Assembly (NCBI GenBank): GCA_947179395.2
Contig: OX359289.1
Span: forward strand, 105,840,219-105,904,218
Direction of reading: 5' to 3'
From: Pulicaria dysenterica
Taxonomy: Eukaryota > Streptophyta > Magnoliopsida > Asterales > Asteraceae
Length of the DNA stretch: 64,000 nucleotides
In this document: one piece after another, positions 1 to 11,412 of the stretch
Layout: the number at the start of each line of letters is the position of its first letter
Position numbering within the stretch: the stretch's first letter is position 1
Program-made: the position numbers and the translations under genes
Notes under the pieces: generated by a model
What the model saw: only the letters and a program-made list of their open reading frames with translations
What the model was told of the DNA's origin: nothing
Databases searched by the model: none

Positions 1-87
1 ATGACTTCTAGATTAAAAAATAATATCATCAACATATATTTGCACAAATAAGATGTGGTTTTTTCTTAATAAACAAGGTATTATCAA

Positions 88-517
88 CTTTTCCCAATTT
101 ATATTCATGTTTTATCAAGAATGATTTTAATCAATCATATCATGCCCTAGGTGCTTGTTTAAGGCCATATAAAGCTTTTCTCAATTTATAAACATGTGAA
201 GGATATTTTGGATCCTCATAGCCCGGGGGCTGAGCAACATATACTTCTTCATCAATATAACCATTTAAAAATGCACTTTTGACATCCATGTGATATAATT
301 TGAAATCATGAGCACAAGAAAATGCAAGGAGAATCCTTATAAATTCTAATCTAGCAACCGGAGCAAAGGTTTCATCATAATATATCCCTTCTTGTTGATT
401 ATATCCTTTTGTTACTAGCCTAGCTTTGTTTCTAGTTATGTTTTCTTCTTCATCAATTTTATTTCTATAAACCCATTTTATTCCTATTATTGTATGACCA
501 CTAGGAAGGGGTACCAA
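88..517 (-). pseudogene. Copia reverse transcriptase fragment (RVT_2)
   Basis: The translation carries the N-terminal half of the copia RT domain: GIKWVYRNK, ARLVTKGYNQQ, DETFAPVARLEFIRILLA, MDVKSAFLNGYIDEEVYV and LYGLKQAPRA. The Asp in MDVKSAFLNG is the first catalytic aspartate of this RT family. The frame ends in TGA where these elements normally have the Trp of QAPRAWY, which looks like a TGG to TGA change. The YVDD half lies outside the window or is lost. Family assignment is secure; the copy is non-functional. Confidence 0.9.
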
Positions 518-567
518 GTCTCATACTTGGCTTCTAGTAAATTGATCTAGTTCCTTGTGCATGGTCA

Positions 568-858
568 TTATCCAATTTTCATCTTTAAACGCATCTTTAA
601 TGTTTTTGGGTCTATGTAAGACACAAAGGCAAAGAAGGTGTTAAGGTTTTGGGCTTGTGATGTAGTTATTCTTTGACCAATGTCACATATGACTTGTGTT
701 ATTGGATGATCTTTAATTTCCCTTACATTTATTAACTCACAATCATTATCTATTGGTTTACCTATGTGTTCTACTTGTGTTTGATCATTTGATTTTTCTA
801 AGTTGATTTTAGACATTTGTGCTTCAATGGCGGCTTCTTCTACTTGATTATCATCCAC
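568..858 (-). pseudogene. Copia integrase-RT linker fragment
   Basis: The segment contains DHPITQVICDIGQRITT followed by LNTFFAFVSYIDPKTLK, the usual spacer between integrase and RT in plant copia polyproteins (compare DHP..VIGD....TRS and AFVS.IEP). It lies between the integrase remnant and the RT fragment in the expected order. It is separated from the RT by a stop. Confidence 0.75.
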
Positions 859-1159
859 TAAATTTGAGTTTTAGGTAGTGGTGGAGATTCATCAAATGTT
901 ACATTAAGTGATTCCTCTACAACCATAGTGGATTTATTTAAGACTATATACGCTTTACTATTTAGAGAGTATTTTAAGAAGACACCCTCATAGGCTTTAG
1001 GATCAAATTTGGTTTAGTATTTTTTAGTATTAAGTATAAACCATTTACTACCAAATACCCTAAGATGTCCTAAGGATAGTTCTATACCTTTAATGATTTC
1101 GTAGGAGTTTTATTTAACATTGGTCTTATCAAGACTCTATTAAGAATGTATGTAGCCCT

Positions 1160-1330
1160 TATGACCGCATCTCACCAAATTAGATTTGGGAGTGCGAGGA
1201 GCTAGAAAGTTATGAGAAACTCCGTGTGTATCACAAAATGCTCTAAACTGCGCTTCATTATCAAATTCTCTTCCATGGTCAGTACGAATTGAAATAATCG
1301 TTCAACCCAATTGGTTTTGAATTTTCTTGC
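1160..1330 (-). pseudogene. Copia integrase core remnant
   Basis: The minus-strand frame gives GREFDNEAQFRAFCDTHG followed by HNFLAPRTPKSN, the central part of the copia integrase catalytic core (usual form G.EF.N..F..FC...GI.HNFSAPRTPQQNG). The stretch that should carry the catalytic Glu after PQQNGV is degraded. The segment is too short and decayed for function. Confidence 0.7.
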
Positions 1331-1421
1331 CAAAAATTTTGAATTTGACAAAAGCTTCATTTTATGTTTTCAAAATTAATGTCCATGTATATCTAGAAAA
1401 GTCATCTACAATAACTAGTGT

Positions 1422-1935
1422 TTAGAAGTTCCCCCTATAACTTTGGATTGATGAAGGTCCAAAGAGATCCATATGCAAAAGTTTAAGACACCTCTTTGTA
1501 GTTATAGCATTTTTAGATTTATAAGATAAATGCACTTGTTTTCCTGTTTTACATGCATCACAAAAATGATTATCAAATTTCACATATGGTAAGTCTCTAA
1601 CAAGTTCATTACTAGTCAATTTTTGCAATAATCTCATGTTAACATGTCTTAGTATTATGTGCCTTAATGTTGAATTATCGATTATAAATGCAAGATATAC
1701 TTGTGCGTAAGGATTATCACCAACACTTGTCAAGTTATAAGCTAAACCACTAACATGCTTAACATTTGAGAATTTGATATTATTTTTGAAAGGCGAGAAT
1801 GTTACCTTTACCAACTACATTTCTTCTTAGGTTGCTTCCAAACACCACATGTCCTCCATCATATTCCTTGTATGAAGTGAAAAGTTCTCTATTTCCAGTC
1901 ATGTATTTTGAGCAACCACTATCAAGAATCAAGTC
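1422..1935 (-). pseudogene. Copia protease motif plus GAG-pre-integrase
   Basis: At the right of this segment the minus strand reads ILDSGCSKYMTGN, the retropepsin active site (DSG) of copia elements. A frame break then leads into the pre-integrase zinc-binding region HIILRHVNMRLLQKL...CDACKTGKQ, ending in HMDLFGPSS with the first integrase aspartate. The Trp-His that normally opens the zinc region is changed. The order and spacing match copia pol. Confidence 0.8.
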
Positions 1936-2174
1936 ATGAGACATAATCTCATTCTTGTTGCAAACCTACACATATGTGATTTTCATTCAAGCATTTGGTA
2001 CCCAATGTTTCATGGGTCCGGGATGGTTAGCATCAAAAAATCTATCTCTAATCCATCTTTGTGTTATTTTGAAACTTTTATGATACCATGTTTTCATAGA
2101 GTTAATAAGTTTATGATAATGTCTTGGTCTTTTATGATATTGTTTCTTTCACAAATTTGATAGGTGTTAAGTAA

Positions 2175-2490
2175 CTATTTGGGCATGTTGTTTGAGTTAC
2201 TTGAGAAACTAGAACTACCCTTATCACTTGATGATTTTTGAATCTTTAACATCTCATCTAACTTTGTTGAATTTTCTTCAAATTTTGACAAGGTGGTTGT
2301 GTCAAAACTAGTCTTTAGGTTACTCTCCAAACCTTTCAAGCTTCGAGATGCATGAGGAGCAATCTTGCTTAGTTTTTCTTCTAGATATTTTATTTTTAAG
2401 TTTAAATCATTATTTTCATTTCTCAACTTGAAATATTCTATTTCCAAACTTTTGTTCTCATTTTTTAACTCCTCATTTTTAGAAATTATT
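2175..2490 (-). pseudogene. Copia gag C-terminal coiled-coil fragment
   Basis: A Lys/Glu/Asn-rich heptad stretch (NEELKNENKSLEIEYFKLRNENNDLNLKIKYLEEKL) is followed by a Ser-rich tail. Long coiled coils of this type occur in gag of several plant copia lineages between capsid and protease. The frame can be read to about 2500 but no start is seen, and capsid and zinc-knuckle parts are missing. Assignment rests on position and coiled-coil composition rather than on a catalytic motif. Confidence 0.55.
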
Positions 2491-2508
2491 CTTGAGCTAA
2501 AGTTACAT

Positions 2509-3180
2509 AATTAATGAGAAATGGAACAAGGATCGATGGAAAAAAGTATCAAAAGTGGCAAAAAATCAAAATAGCCAAGGAAGTGGGAAGGTTGCAAAAC
2601 ACACCGGTGGCTCCCGTAGCTTTACACATTCTAGGTTGTATTTGGTAAGATATATCAATTATGTAACTTTTAATAATATACCACCATAATCTTGAGCTTA
2701 ACTTTTTTTTATTTTCTTATAAACATTTAATTACTTATGTAGGAGAAAAAAAAGGTCTCAAGGTATCCGGTACTGAAATCTTTGTACACTACTATACAAA
2801 AAAAAGGGTTGACTTCGGAGGAAGGGGATACGCCTGAGAGCATGATACCCGAGTTTGTTGACCCTAGGGCAAAAGATTTTATGGTATATTTTATCGTCTT
2901 ATTTTTAAAATTTAAATTCTTATATACATGTTAAGTTATCATTTTATTTTGTTACAATATATTATAGGACAAGTATACGAGTGCTTTCCATGAGAAGTAT
3001 GGTGATGATGCTGATATCAATGAAATTACTGATATGAATCTTTGGGAGAAAAGTGGAGAGAGTAAAAAAGGGAGAGTGCTTGGTAGTGGTAGACGACAAG
3101 ATCCCCACTTTTTGCTTACGGGTACACCAAGGTCACATGCTAGTGCGAGTAGTTCATGCTCTTCGGCAAATGTTGAGGAA
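2509..3180 (+). pseudogene. Transposase_24-like gene of the CACTA element, first exons
   Basis: Three coding blocks fit together with plausible introns. Block A from about 2509 gives NEKWNKDRWKKVSKVAKN and GGSRSF. Block B 2743-2883 follows an acceptor AG at 2741-2742 and gives RYPVLKSLYTTIQKKG and PEFVDPRAKDFM. Block C starts at 2968 after TATAG and gives YTSAFHEKYGDD and LWEKSGESKKGRVLGSG. This is the layout of the plant Transposase_24 (Ptta/En/Spm) family, a CACTA-associated protein without a catalytic core. Donors are GT at about 2646, 2884 and 3181. The last block at 14210 is separated by the LTR insertion. Confidence 0.65.
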
Positions 3181-3505
3181 GTTTGTTTATTCGCTTTTAT
3201 TTTGATTGCATTTGAATTAGACCATTATGAGCAATAATGTGTTATAACGTATTAGTAACCTTGATGACGTGAGTTGCAATTAGTTGTAATAAGTGCTTAT
3301 ATGTCATACGGGTGTGTTGCATGATTGAAATTAGTTTTAATAAGTAGTAATGGATCATACAAGTCTTATTCGGTTAATATGAGTTGTAATAAGTAGTAAC
3401 CGGTCATACAAGTCATAATGGGACATACAAATCATATATGGACATTAATGGGTAAATAGTATAAATGGCTCATACAAGTTTTAATGAGCAATATTGGGTG
3501 TAAAC

Positions 3506-3733
3506 TGTTAGATTATAAAAGTGAGGGTGCAATATGTCAATATTGTAAACTTGGGCAAATGCTATAAAAGGCATTTGCCCCACCTTTCTAATTAAGCTTT
3601 GCTCATTTCTACATCTCTTGTGTTTGTGTTTTCTCCCAATCTCTCGGCTCTCTCTTTCTAAACCGATTCACACACACAAACACATTCAAGTTAATCTTTA
3701 GCATTGCTTCATCCTTACATTAAGGGACCATCA
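3506..3733 (+). repeat. 5' LTR of the 228-bp-LTR element
   Basis: The repeat starts TGTT and ends ATCA, with a TATA-like CTATAAAAGG near 3561 inside GGCAAATGCTATAAAAGGCA. It is a very short LTR for an element of this structure. Differences from the 3' copy are scattered single substitutions. Confidence 0.9.
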
Positions 3734-3735
3734 AT

Positions 3736-3748
3736 TGGTATCAGAGCC
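3736..3748 (+). promoter_or_regulatory. Primer-binding site (initiator tRNA-Met type)
   Basis: TGGTATCAGAGCC begins two bases after the 5' LTR. It is the standard complement of the 3' end of plant initiator tRNA-Met, where minus-strand cDNA synthesis starts. Confidence 0.9.
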
Positions 3749-4233
3749 AAACTTGTTTTTGGCTTGTGATTGTTCGAAGATTTCAAGCTCAAGGTGAAGA
3801 ACAAGCATTCGGTTTCTTCAAAGTACAAAAGCATTCGGTTTCTTCAAGAAAAGTTGATTTCAAGTGATTTACCAAGTAACAACCATCGATTCCCAAGTGT
3901 AGAACACATTCAAGGTACAACCAATATCTCTTTCTACCATTTCGTTGGGTTAGTTCAAAGGTTGCTACTATTTTATAAGGTTTTCTTGAAGAACATATAA
4001 AACCGAGTGGTGTTTTAAAAGCAAAAAGTTCAATGGTTCATTAAATACTCGACCTTTTAGCATTTAATTTGTTGGGTATTTAAGCATTTATGGTGTTCTT
4101 GGAGTTGAAAGTGTAGTCTTGAAGAAGAAGAAATCGGTTTATTAATCTAAATAATTATAAATTCTTCAAAGATTAATTGTTGAACAAGGAAACTCAAGTA
4201 CTACCCATACCAATCAAGGTACAAGTGGGTAGA

Positions 4234-5405
4234 TGTTGGGAAAATGATCTCATCAGTTTAAGATTTGATGAGACAAAGTTAAGTTTGTAGATATGTTCTA
4301 AATACAACTTAAACAGAATTATGGAGCTTAATCAGACTGAGCACGTATAGTGTTTCAGACTGAGTATAAGCTGAATATAAGCTGAGCATATGTTCGATCA
4401 GCTTAGACTATATCTTAGTAAGATTATACATGTGTTTGATAAGCTGTGTATGTCACCTAAGATATATTGAGCTTTCAGCTTGGTGTGTCTCAACCTGAGT
4501 GACTCAGCTTATATACTGAGTCAGCTCAACAGAGTTGCTAAATGAGTTCTAGCTAACTCTTGGGACTTCCAAGGATGAGTTTATTAATGTACGTGTTAGT
4601 TCATGTTTGTTTTCGAGTCTGTTCTCGAAAAACTTAGCTTGATGAGTTTCAAGCTGAGTAACACAGTCCGAGCAAGAAGTCAGTTTAAGAGAATTTAAAT
4701 ATGTTTTAAATTTATCTTTTAACTCTCTATATCTACGTCAAGGATAAGAAGATTCCAGAATCAAGATTGAAGATTGAAGACTGAAGACTTAAGATAAGAA
4801 GATTCAAGATTCAAGATTCAAGATTTCGGTTTATCCGTTAGTTAGTTAGCAAATTAGGATTAGTCCAGTTTGTTAGGAACCGTAGGAACATGATTATAAA
4901 TACTTATCATCCTGATAAGTTTAGAGGTACGACGATGACGACGACTACGATTACAACTAAGTGTTGCAGAGCCAAATACCTCACCTCAACCGTATGTGTT
5001 ACGATTCTTGAATCACTGTTTGTCAGTTCCACGTGATCAAGAAATTCACAGATTGTCAAGCTATTCGTGTGTTCGAATATTTACATTAGTTGTGAAATTG
5101 GTAAGTTTTCAATCGGTGATTAAATCCTGTTTAGAGAGTCGTCCAGTATCTATAATCATAAGTTGATTATAGATAGCTAAGTTTGAAAGATTGAGAGATT
5201 TATATTAGGTGTTTACATATCAAGAGTTGCTTACTTGATAGAGTCTGTAATCATCTTCTTATTAATGAAAAGCAAAGCAATCGACTGTGGTTTGATTTAC
5301 TATGTGTAACACTTTATTTTGATTTGTTCAATTTTCGCAGAAAGTGTATTCAACCCCCCTTCTACATATCTATTGCTTGTTGTTATTCTCACCAAGGGAC
5401 CAACA
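4234..5405 (+). repeat. 5' LTR of the nested copia element
   Basis: The LTR is bounded by TGTTGGG and GACCAACA. The first 400 bp are dense in CTGAG/CTCAG and AGCTGA words, including a TGAGTCA-like site (CTGAGTCAGCTC near 4519), which is the core bound by bZIP factors of the GCN4/AP-1 type. Whether it acts as an enhancer is inference. Confidence 0.85.
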
Positions 5406-5407
5406 AC

Positions 5408-5420
5408 TGGTATCAGAGAA
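5408..5420 (+). promoter_or_regulatory. Primer-binding site of the nested copia element
   Basis: TGGTATCAGAGAA lies two bases after the LTR end. It matches the initiator tRNA-Met complement for its first eleven bases, then diverges. Confidence 0.85.
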
Positions 5421-5470
5421 GGTTGAATAACTTCATACGTTGAAAGTTCAAGATTCTGAGAAATTTCAAA

Positions 5471-6714
5471 ATGTCTACAAGCAACAATTCTTTAAACTTT
5501 CCTCAGATGTCTGCCAAGGGTTGTCCCATCTTTGATGGATCTGATTATTTTATGTGGAAATTCAGAGCCATGCTATTCCTCAAGTCCATTGACAATCATA
5601 TGTCCGATGTCATTACTAAAGGACCAATCATCCCCAAGATTTCTGCTGTTGTTAGTGATACGTCCGCTGACAAAACAGACAGAAGTGAAAAAGAAGTAAG
5701 GAAGCCTGTTGCATCCTGGACAGATGAAGATTGGAAACTTTTCAATCTGGATGACAAGGCAAAGAGTGTTCTGGCGAATGCCCTGACCAATGAGATCTTG
5801 CATACAGTGACTGGGTGTCAAACTGCAAAAGAGATCTGGGATACATTAAGTATTACATATGAGGGCACTGATCTGGTCAAGCAGCAAAAGAAGAGTCATC
5901 TGAATAGATCCTATGAAAACTTGTTTTCGAAGAAAAATGAAACCTTGCCTGATTTGTTCACAAGGTTTTACTGCTTGATAAATGACCTACTAAGTGTGGG
6001 TGTGAAGAAAGATGAGGCTAAACTTGTGCTGAAGTTTCTGGATGTGTTACCAGAAAGGTTCAATGAAGTAACCAAAGCACTGAGGGCTGGAGGAACATTG
6101 CATTTGTACAACCTACAGTCCATCTATGGGTTCTTGCTCAACCATTAACAGATCACAGAGTACAAGAGAACTTCTCAACAACAACTTAAGGAGTCTTTGG
6201 ATAAAGCAGATATTGCATTAGTTGCACAGAAGAAGAAGAAAAGTTCCAAGGCATTAGTTGTTGAATCTGAGACTGAGTCAGATGCTCAAGCTGACCACAC
6301 AGACTCAGACTCTGGTGATACTGATGATGTTCAGACTATCACTGAGCAAATGGCAATGTTAGCCAGACGTTTGAGAAGAGCTCAACGGGGAAGAGGAAGA
6401 TCTGACAGGGCAAAGGGAAGAGTTCCTTTGATCCCAAGAAAGCTGTGTGCTTCAACTGTCAGAAAAAGGGACACATCGCTGCTGAGTGCAGATTAAAGAA
6501 GGAAGAAACGGCATCAGTTGCTGATAAGAATGCTTATAGAGCTGACAAATACAAAAAGAAATATACTCAGCTCAAGAAAGGAAAGCCTGATGACAAACCC
6601 AGTGCAAAAGGACTATATTCCGAAACTGTCAGGATCGGATATGTCGAATATCAAAAACAAGAACTATCTTTTAAATTGAATCAAAGTTGTTTTAAAGATA
6701 ATCTTAAAGTGTGA
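5471..6714 (+). pseudogene. Copia gag (capsid region plus CCHC zinc knuckle), frameshifted
   Basis: The ATG at 5471 opens a gag of the UBN2/DUF4219 type: GCPIFDGSDYFMWKFRAML, then TAKEIWDTLSITYEGTD and FTRFYCLINDLLSVG. A TAA at 6146-6148 and a further frame change break it. The last frame (6445-6714) carries the zinc knuckle CFNCQKKGHIAAEC, which binds the RNA genome in intact elements. The reading frame is then interrupted after GLYSETV by the solo LTR at 6627. Confidence 0.85.
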
Positions 6715-7404
6715 TCACAATCAACTAAGAAGTTGTGGAATCACACTTAATCGATTAAAAGGTTTTTAACACAATAACAATTCAAATCAATCAACACAAT
6801 AAGAATACTTTCAACCGTCAGATGTTTATTAATAACCAATGATGATTACAATTTTCACCTACACCTCTAATCTAACTTTTGTGTTAGACGAAGAACACAA
6901 ACTGTTCTTAGGATTCAATGAAACTTAGAGGCTAAACACTTTCAGAAAATAAATAACAATAAGAACAAATGCTTTGAATAATAAGATCAAGCCGTCGTAC
7001 TAAATTGATCATCTAATGAAGTATATATAGACTCTTGATCCTCCTTGAATTGTTGACAGTTAGGTAATATTCTATCTTCCGAGATAATCTTGATAATCTT
7101 CAATTCTGATAACAAAGATCCTCAAAGATAGCATCTTCCATGATTCGCTCAACAGAAACTGTTTGTTGATGAAACAGTTCTGCATTTCTTCTAACAGTCT
7201 TCACTTCAAGGCCTTCTAACAGTTTTGACTTTGTGAACTAACAGTTCTGAGCTTTTGTACTAACAGTTGTAAACCTTGCAGCAACTGTTAGTTACAACTG
7301 TTTTCGTATCCATCTAACAGTTTTCAACTGTTATCCCCAAAATACTCTAACAGTTTTACCTTTGCATGTTCAACAGTTTCAATGACTTAGCAAATTTCCC
7401 AACA
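6627..7404 (-). repeat. Solo LTR inserted in copia gag, minus orientation
   Basis: The 778-bp segment is flanked by the perfect 5-bp duplication GAAAC (6622-6626 and 7405-7409). On the minus strand it begins TGTTGGG and ends CCTGACA, and a TATA-like run TCTATATATACTTC lies near 7020-7035. Copia gag resumes after it (WDTKSSTSDDDVCLMAQED). No internal region remains, so it is a solo LTR left by LTR-LTR recombination. Its upstream half contains about a dozen CTAACAGTT/AACTGTT words. Confidence 0.85.
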
Positions 7405-7409
7405 GAAAC

Positions 7410-8732
7410 CTGGGATACAAAATCATCTACCTCAGATGATGACGTATGTCTAATGGCTCAAGAAGATGAAGAGTTTGAAATTGACAAAGTTGATTATGGT
7501 TTGTCCGTGTCAACTTTTGAAGCTGACATGAAGGAAGTTGAGTAAAACAGCAAGCTTAGTGATTGGAATCCTGCTTCCATGTACAAGGTTGGTAATTTCA
7601 ACTCTTACACCGATGAAAAAAGGGTCTTGCCTTCGATTATTTGTTAAATGATTTCAAGACCTGCCTTAAGTCTCAAAAGGACCTCAAAGCTGAAATAGCC
7701 AAACTGAAAAATAAGATTAAGGAAAATCAATCTCTCATTGATGTTGGTAAGAAAGCACAGTGTGATCTTGAATTTCAAAGACATATTAATAAACTTCTAA
7801 GTGAAGAACTTCAGGTAGCTAAAGTCAAAGCTGACCAACTTCAAAAGGTCACTGAGTCTTGGTGTAAGTCATCAAAGCTTGCTGAAAAGTGCATAAACCA
7901 ACAAATTCCTAAACAGGTACAAGCTGTACTTGGAGGTGACTATCAAACAGCAGCTTATGTAGCTGATGATGAGATAGCAAGTATAGACTCTGAGGAGGAT
8001 AAACAACTGATCGAGTCTCATAAGTCAGCCTCAGAGAAGAAACATGGTCAAGACCTTAAATAAAATATGTTTGTAAAGGCCAAAGATCATGGTAACGAGT
8101 GCTCAACATCCAAACATCATGGTAAGTCTGTGCTGGACAGATTAAGCACTCAGCTTATTCAAAGAACTTCAGTCATTGAAAGGCTTAATCCAAATCCTTT
8201 CAAAAGACAACATTCTCTATCTGGCTCAGAGAGAAGTTACAAGAATAGGAAGACCACTGTAAGTCAGAGATCAAATCACAACAATGGTAAGTCCAAAGTT
8301 GTCGATCTTGGTAAGTCCAAGGAGATCAACAGTGGTAAGTCCAAACCTGTTGAAACTGGTGAGTCCAGTAAGCATGACAAAGGTAAGTCCAAGGTCATGG
8401 AAAAGAAGTTTGTTGGTCAAGCTTCTAAGGATAACAAACAAAGATCTGACAAAGGTAAGTCCAAAGTCAGTGAGCATCAAGTGAATCAACTTGCAAAGAA
8501 AGTTGAAAAGTTATCCACTACATATAATCCTAAGACTGAGAGCAAGTTCTCACAAGGATTATCAGACACTCTACCTCCTGTAATTATTGGAAGAAGGAGA
8601 TGCTACAAGTGCAGAAGTAGAGGTCATGAGGCTAAGGACTGTGATGTTGAAATCTCAAGGCCTGAACAAGAACAGGCTGATCAGCCTACACAGGACTCAG
8701 CTCCTGCTCAAGCTGAACAGATAGTTCAATAA
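7410..8732 (+). pseudogene. Copia gag C-terminal part: coiled coil, GKSK repeats and second CCHC
   Basis: After the solo LTR, gag continues with SSTSDDDVCLMAQEDEEFE, then breaks at TAA (about 7542) and again near 7645. The block 7641-8063 is a Lys/Glu-rich coiled coil. The block 8067-8732 carries repeated GKSK peptides and a second zinc knuckle, CYKCRSRGHEAKDC, at about 8600-8642. Two separate knuckles divided by a long coiled coil are unusual but fit the large gag of some plant copia lineages. At the DNA level the GKSK repeats are built on GGTAAGTCC. Confidence 0.75.
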
Positions 8733-8816
8733 GATGGAGATGCTAAGTGCTCCTCATCTGAACCCACCAAGAAGTGGGTTCCCAAACAAAACTAATGTGT
8801 TTAGTTTTTATATCAT

Positions 8817-9203
8817 GTGCAGGGTTCAAGTAAATGGTACTTGGATAATGGATGTTCAAGGCACATGACTGGGTGGAAAGGACTTCTTAGTGATTTCCAA
8901 GAAGATGAAGGTCCTAAAGTAACTTTTGGTGACAACTCCCATGGAAGAACTAAAGGCTATGGGAAGATGCATGCTGGCAAGGTTACTTTCCAGAAGGTTG
9001 CATATGTCAAGGGTCTTAAGCACAATCTGATTAGTATAAGCCAATTGTGTGATGAAGACAACATTGTTACTTTTAGGAAGAAAGCAGGAACTATATATAA
9101 TGAAAAGGGAAAGCCTGTATTAATAGCTAAAAGAGAAAGAGATGTGTATCTACTTGATCTTAATTCTGCTGATCCCTATACTGAAACCTGCCTGTATTCT
9201 TGA
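8817..9203 (+). pseudogene. Copia protease with altered active site
   Basis: The block SKWYLDNGCSRHMTG is the copia retropepsin site, but the catalytic triplet reads DNG instead of DSG or DTG. Downstream HNLISISQLCDEDN and VYLLDLNSA are the normal junction between protease and GAG-pre-integrase. The change of the active-site Ser to Asn would be expected to impair the enzyme. Confidence 0.85.
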
Positions 9204-9214
9204 TCTGTTCCTAA

Positions 9215-10652
9215 GCTGAGTTGGTTGTGGCATAAACGATTATCGCATTTAAATTTCAAATATATAAATATGCTATCCAATAAAGAGTTAGTCTCTGGAT
9301 TACCAAAAATCACATTTGTCAAGGAAAAATTGTGTTCAGCTTGTGAACAAGGGAAACACCATAAAGGGTCCTTTAAATCAAAGCAAAATTTTTCAATAAC
9401 AGACCCACTGCATATGTTGCATATGGATCTGTTTGGACCCATAAGTACTCCAAGCCTAAGTGACAAGAAGTTACACCGGTGATAGTGGATGAGTTCTCAC
9501 GATTCAACTAGGTAATATTCCTAAAAGCTAAAAGTGAAGCTGCCCTGGAGATAATAAGTTTTATCAAACAGGAAGAGTTGCAGAAAGGTAAGTCTGTAAA
9601 TCAACTCAGAAGTGATCATAGGATTGAGTTGAGAAAATCTACCCTTGAAAGCTTCTGTGAACAAAAGGGAATATTACAAAATTTCTCATCTGTCAGAACT
9701 CCCCAACAAAATGGAGTTGCTGAAAGGAGAGATAGAACCCTAATTGAGGCTGCTAGAACAATGCTATGTGAGGCAGGATTGAAACTTTATTTTTGGGATG
9801 AAGCTGTTAGTACAGCCTGTTATACCCAGAATAGGTCAATCATTGTCAAAAGACATGGCAAAACATCATATGAGATGTATAAATCTAGAAAGCCCAATAT
9901 AGGTTATTTCTATGTCTTTGGTTCAAAATGCTATGTGCTGAATCAAAGAGATCAGCTGCATAAGTTGGAACCCAAAGCTGATCCTGGAATATTTGTTGGT
10001 TATTCCTCAATCTCCAAGTCTTACAGAGTGTATAACACTAGGAGAAAGGCTATAGAAGAATCAATTCATGTCTCATTTGATGAAGACAGTCTTGATCAAG
10101 CTGAGAAAAGACAAGTTGGCTCAGTTAGTCTGAGTGAGCTTGAAAAGCCTGAGGAAACCAATATGTCAAATCCTATGTATGTCATAGGAGATGATAGTGA
10201 TGATGATGTGTGTCCATCAAAGAAATCATCACAAGCTTCAAGGGACTCTCAAGCTTAGAAAGATGATGAGTTCGTCAATCCCTTTGGAGCTGAAGTCACT
10301 CAGACTGAAAATCTTAGTGATCATCAGTTTGTTGACAATGCTGCTATTGAGACTGAGGATGTTTGTTCACCTCAGAGTTCTCAACATCACTCAGATCCAA
10401 AACCAGATTCTCCAACTACAACTTTTAAATTCCTCAAAGATCATCCTCAAGATCAAATCATTGGAAATGTCCAAGAAAAGGTTATGACCAGATCAAAGGC
10501 TACAGCTAACTATGCTGCTTACTTTGGTTTTCTATCTCAAATGGAACCAAAGAAGACTGAAGAAGCCTTAGAGGATGAGGATTGGATTGAAGCTATGCAA
10601 GAGGAATTAAATGAGTTTGAGAGAAATAAAGTCTGGAGCCTTGTCCCTGCCT
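9215..10652 (+). pseudogene. Copia integrase, frameshifted, ending before RT
   Basis: The zinc-binding region WHKRLSHLNFKYIN...CSACEQGKHH is followed by HMDLFGP with the first catalytic Asp. A frameshift near 9470 and a stop in place of Trp (FSRFN*VIFLK) break it. The core continues with the second Asp in RSDHRIE and the Glu in PQQNGVAERR, 35 residues apart as in the DD35E triad. A TAG at 10256-10258 interrupts the linker. The last coding words are DWIEAMQEELNEFERNKVWSLVPA at the very start of RT, where the inverted LTR begins. Confidence 0.85.
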
Positions 10653-11412
10653 GACAAACAGTGATTCAAGAATCGTAACACATACGGTTGAGGTGAGGTA
10701 TTTGGCTCTGTAACTTGTTCAGAATCGTTCACCTAAACTTATCAGGATGATAAGTATTTATAATCCTGTTCCTACAGTTCCTAACAAACTGGACTAATCC
10801 TAATTTGCTAACTAACTACCGGATAACTCGGAATCTTGAATCTTGAATCTTCTTATCTTGAGTCTTCAATCTTCCATCCTGATTCTGGAGTCTTCTTATC
10901 CTTCCCGTAGATATAGAGAGTTAAAAAGATACATTTAAAACATATTTAAATTTTCTTTGGGCTGACTTTTTACTCGGACTGAGTTACTTAGCTTGAAACT
11001 TATCAAGCTGAGTTCTTCGAGAACAAACTCGAAAACCCACATGAACTAACACGTATATTAATAAACTCATCCTTAGAAGTCCTAAGAGTTAGCTAGAACT
11101 TATTTAGCAACTCTGTTGAGCTGACTCAGTATATACGCTGAGTCACCAGCTTGAAACACATCAGACTGAAAGCTCAATATATATCTTAGGTGACATACAC
11201 AGCTTATCACACGTAGTGATATTCTTACTAAGATATAGTATAAGCTGATCGAACATAAGCTCAGCTTATATTCAGCTTATGCTTAGTCTGAAACACTATA
11301 AGTGTTCAGTCTGATCAAGCCTCATAACTCTGTTTAAGTTATATCTAGAACATATCTAACAAACTTAACTTTGTCTCATCAAATCTCGACTGATGAGATC
11401 ATCTTCCCAACA
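10651..11412 (-). repeat. Inverted partial LTR of the nested copia element
   Basis: This is the reverse complement of the 5' LTR from its first base to about base 793 (4234-5026). Its exact LTR terminus CCCAACA at 11406-11412 abuts the interior of a sense LTR. The junction with integrase/RT coding at 10650 has no LTR end. One breakpoint is therefore an integration-type end and the other is not. Confidence 0.85.

Larger units (their letters stand above)
1..2508 (-). mobile_element. Degenerate Ty1/copia retrotransposon remnant
   Basis: Reading the minus strand from right to left, the order is gag coiled coil, protease, GAG-pre-integrase, integrase remnant, linker and reverse transcriptase, which is the Ty1/copia order (PR-IN-RT). 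All parts are separated by stops and frameshifts. The element runs off the left edge of the window and ends abruptly near 2508, where the sequence changes to a CACTA exon on the plus strand. No LTR is visible, so age and insertion site cannot be judged. It is either truncated at its 5' side or was cut when the neighbouring elements were rearranged. Confidence 0.85.

Noticed and set aside
1936..2160. Plus-strand frame of 74 codons
   Set aside because: It is the opposite strand of a copia remnant between protease and gag, with no independent support.
2785..2800. CACTACTATACAAAA as a CACTA left terminus
   Set aside because: It lies inside an open exon of the Transposase_24-like gene (LYTTIQKKG), lacks subterminal words beside it, and has no matching duplication with TTA at 15191.
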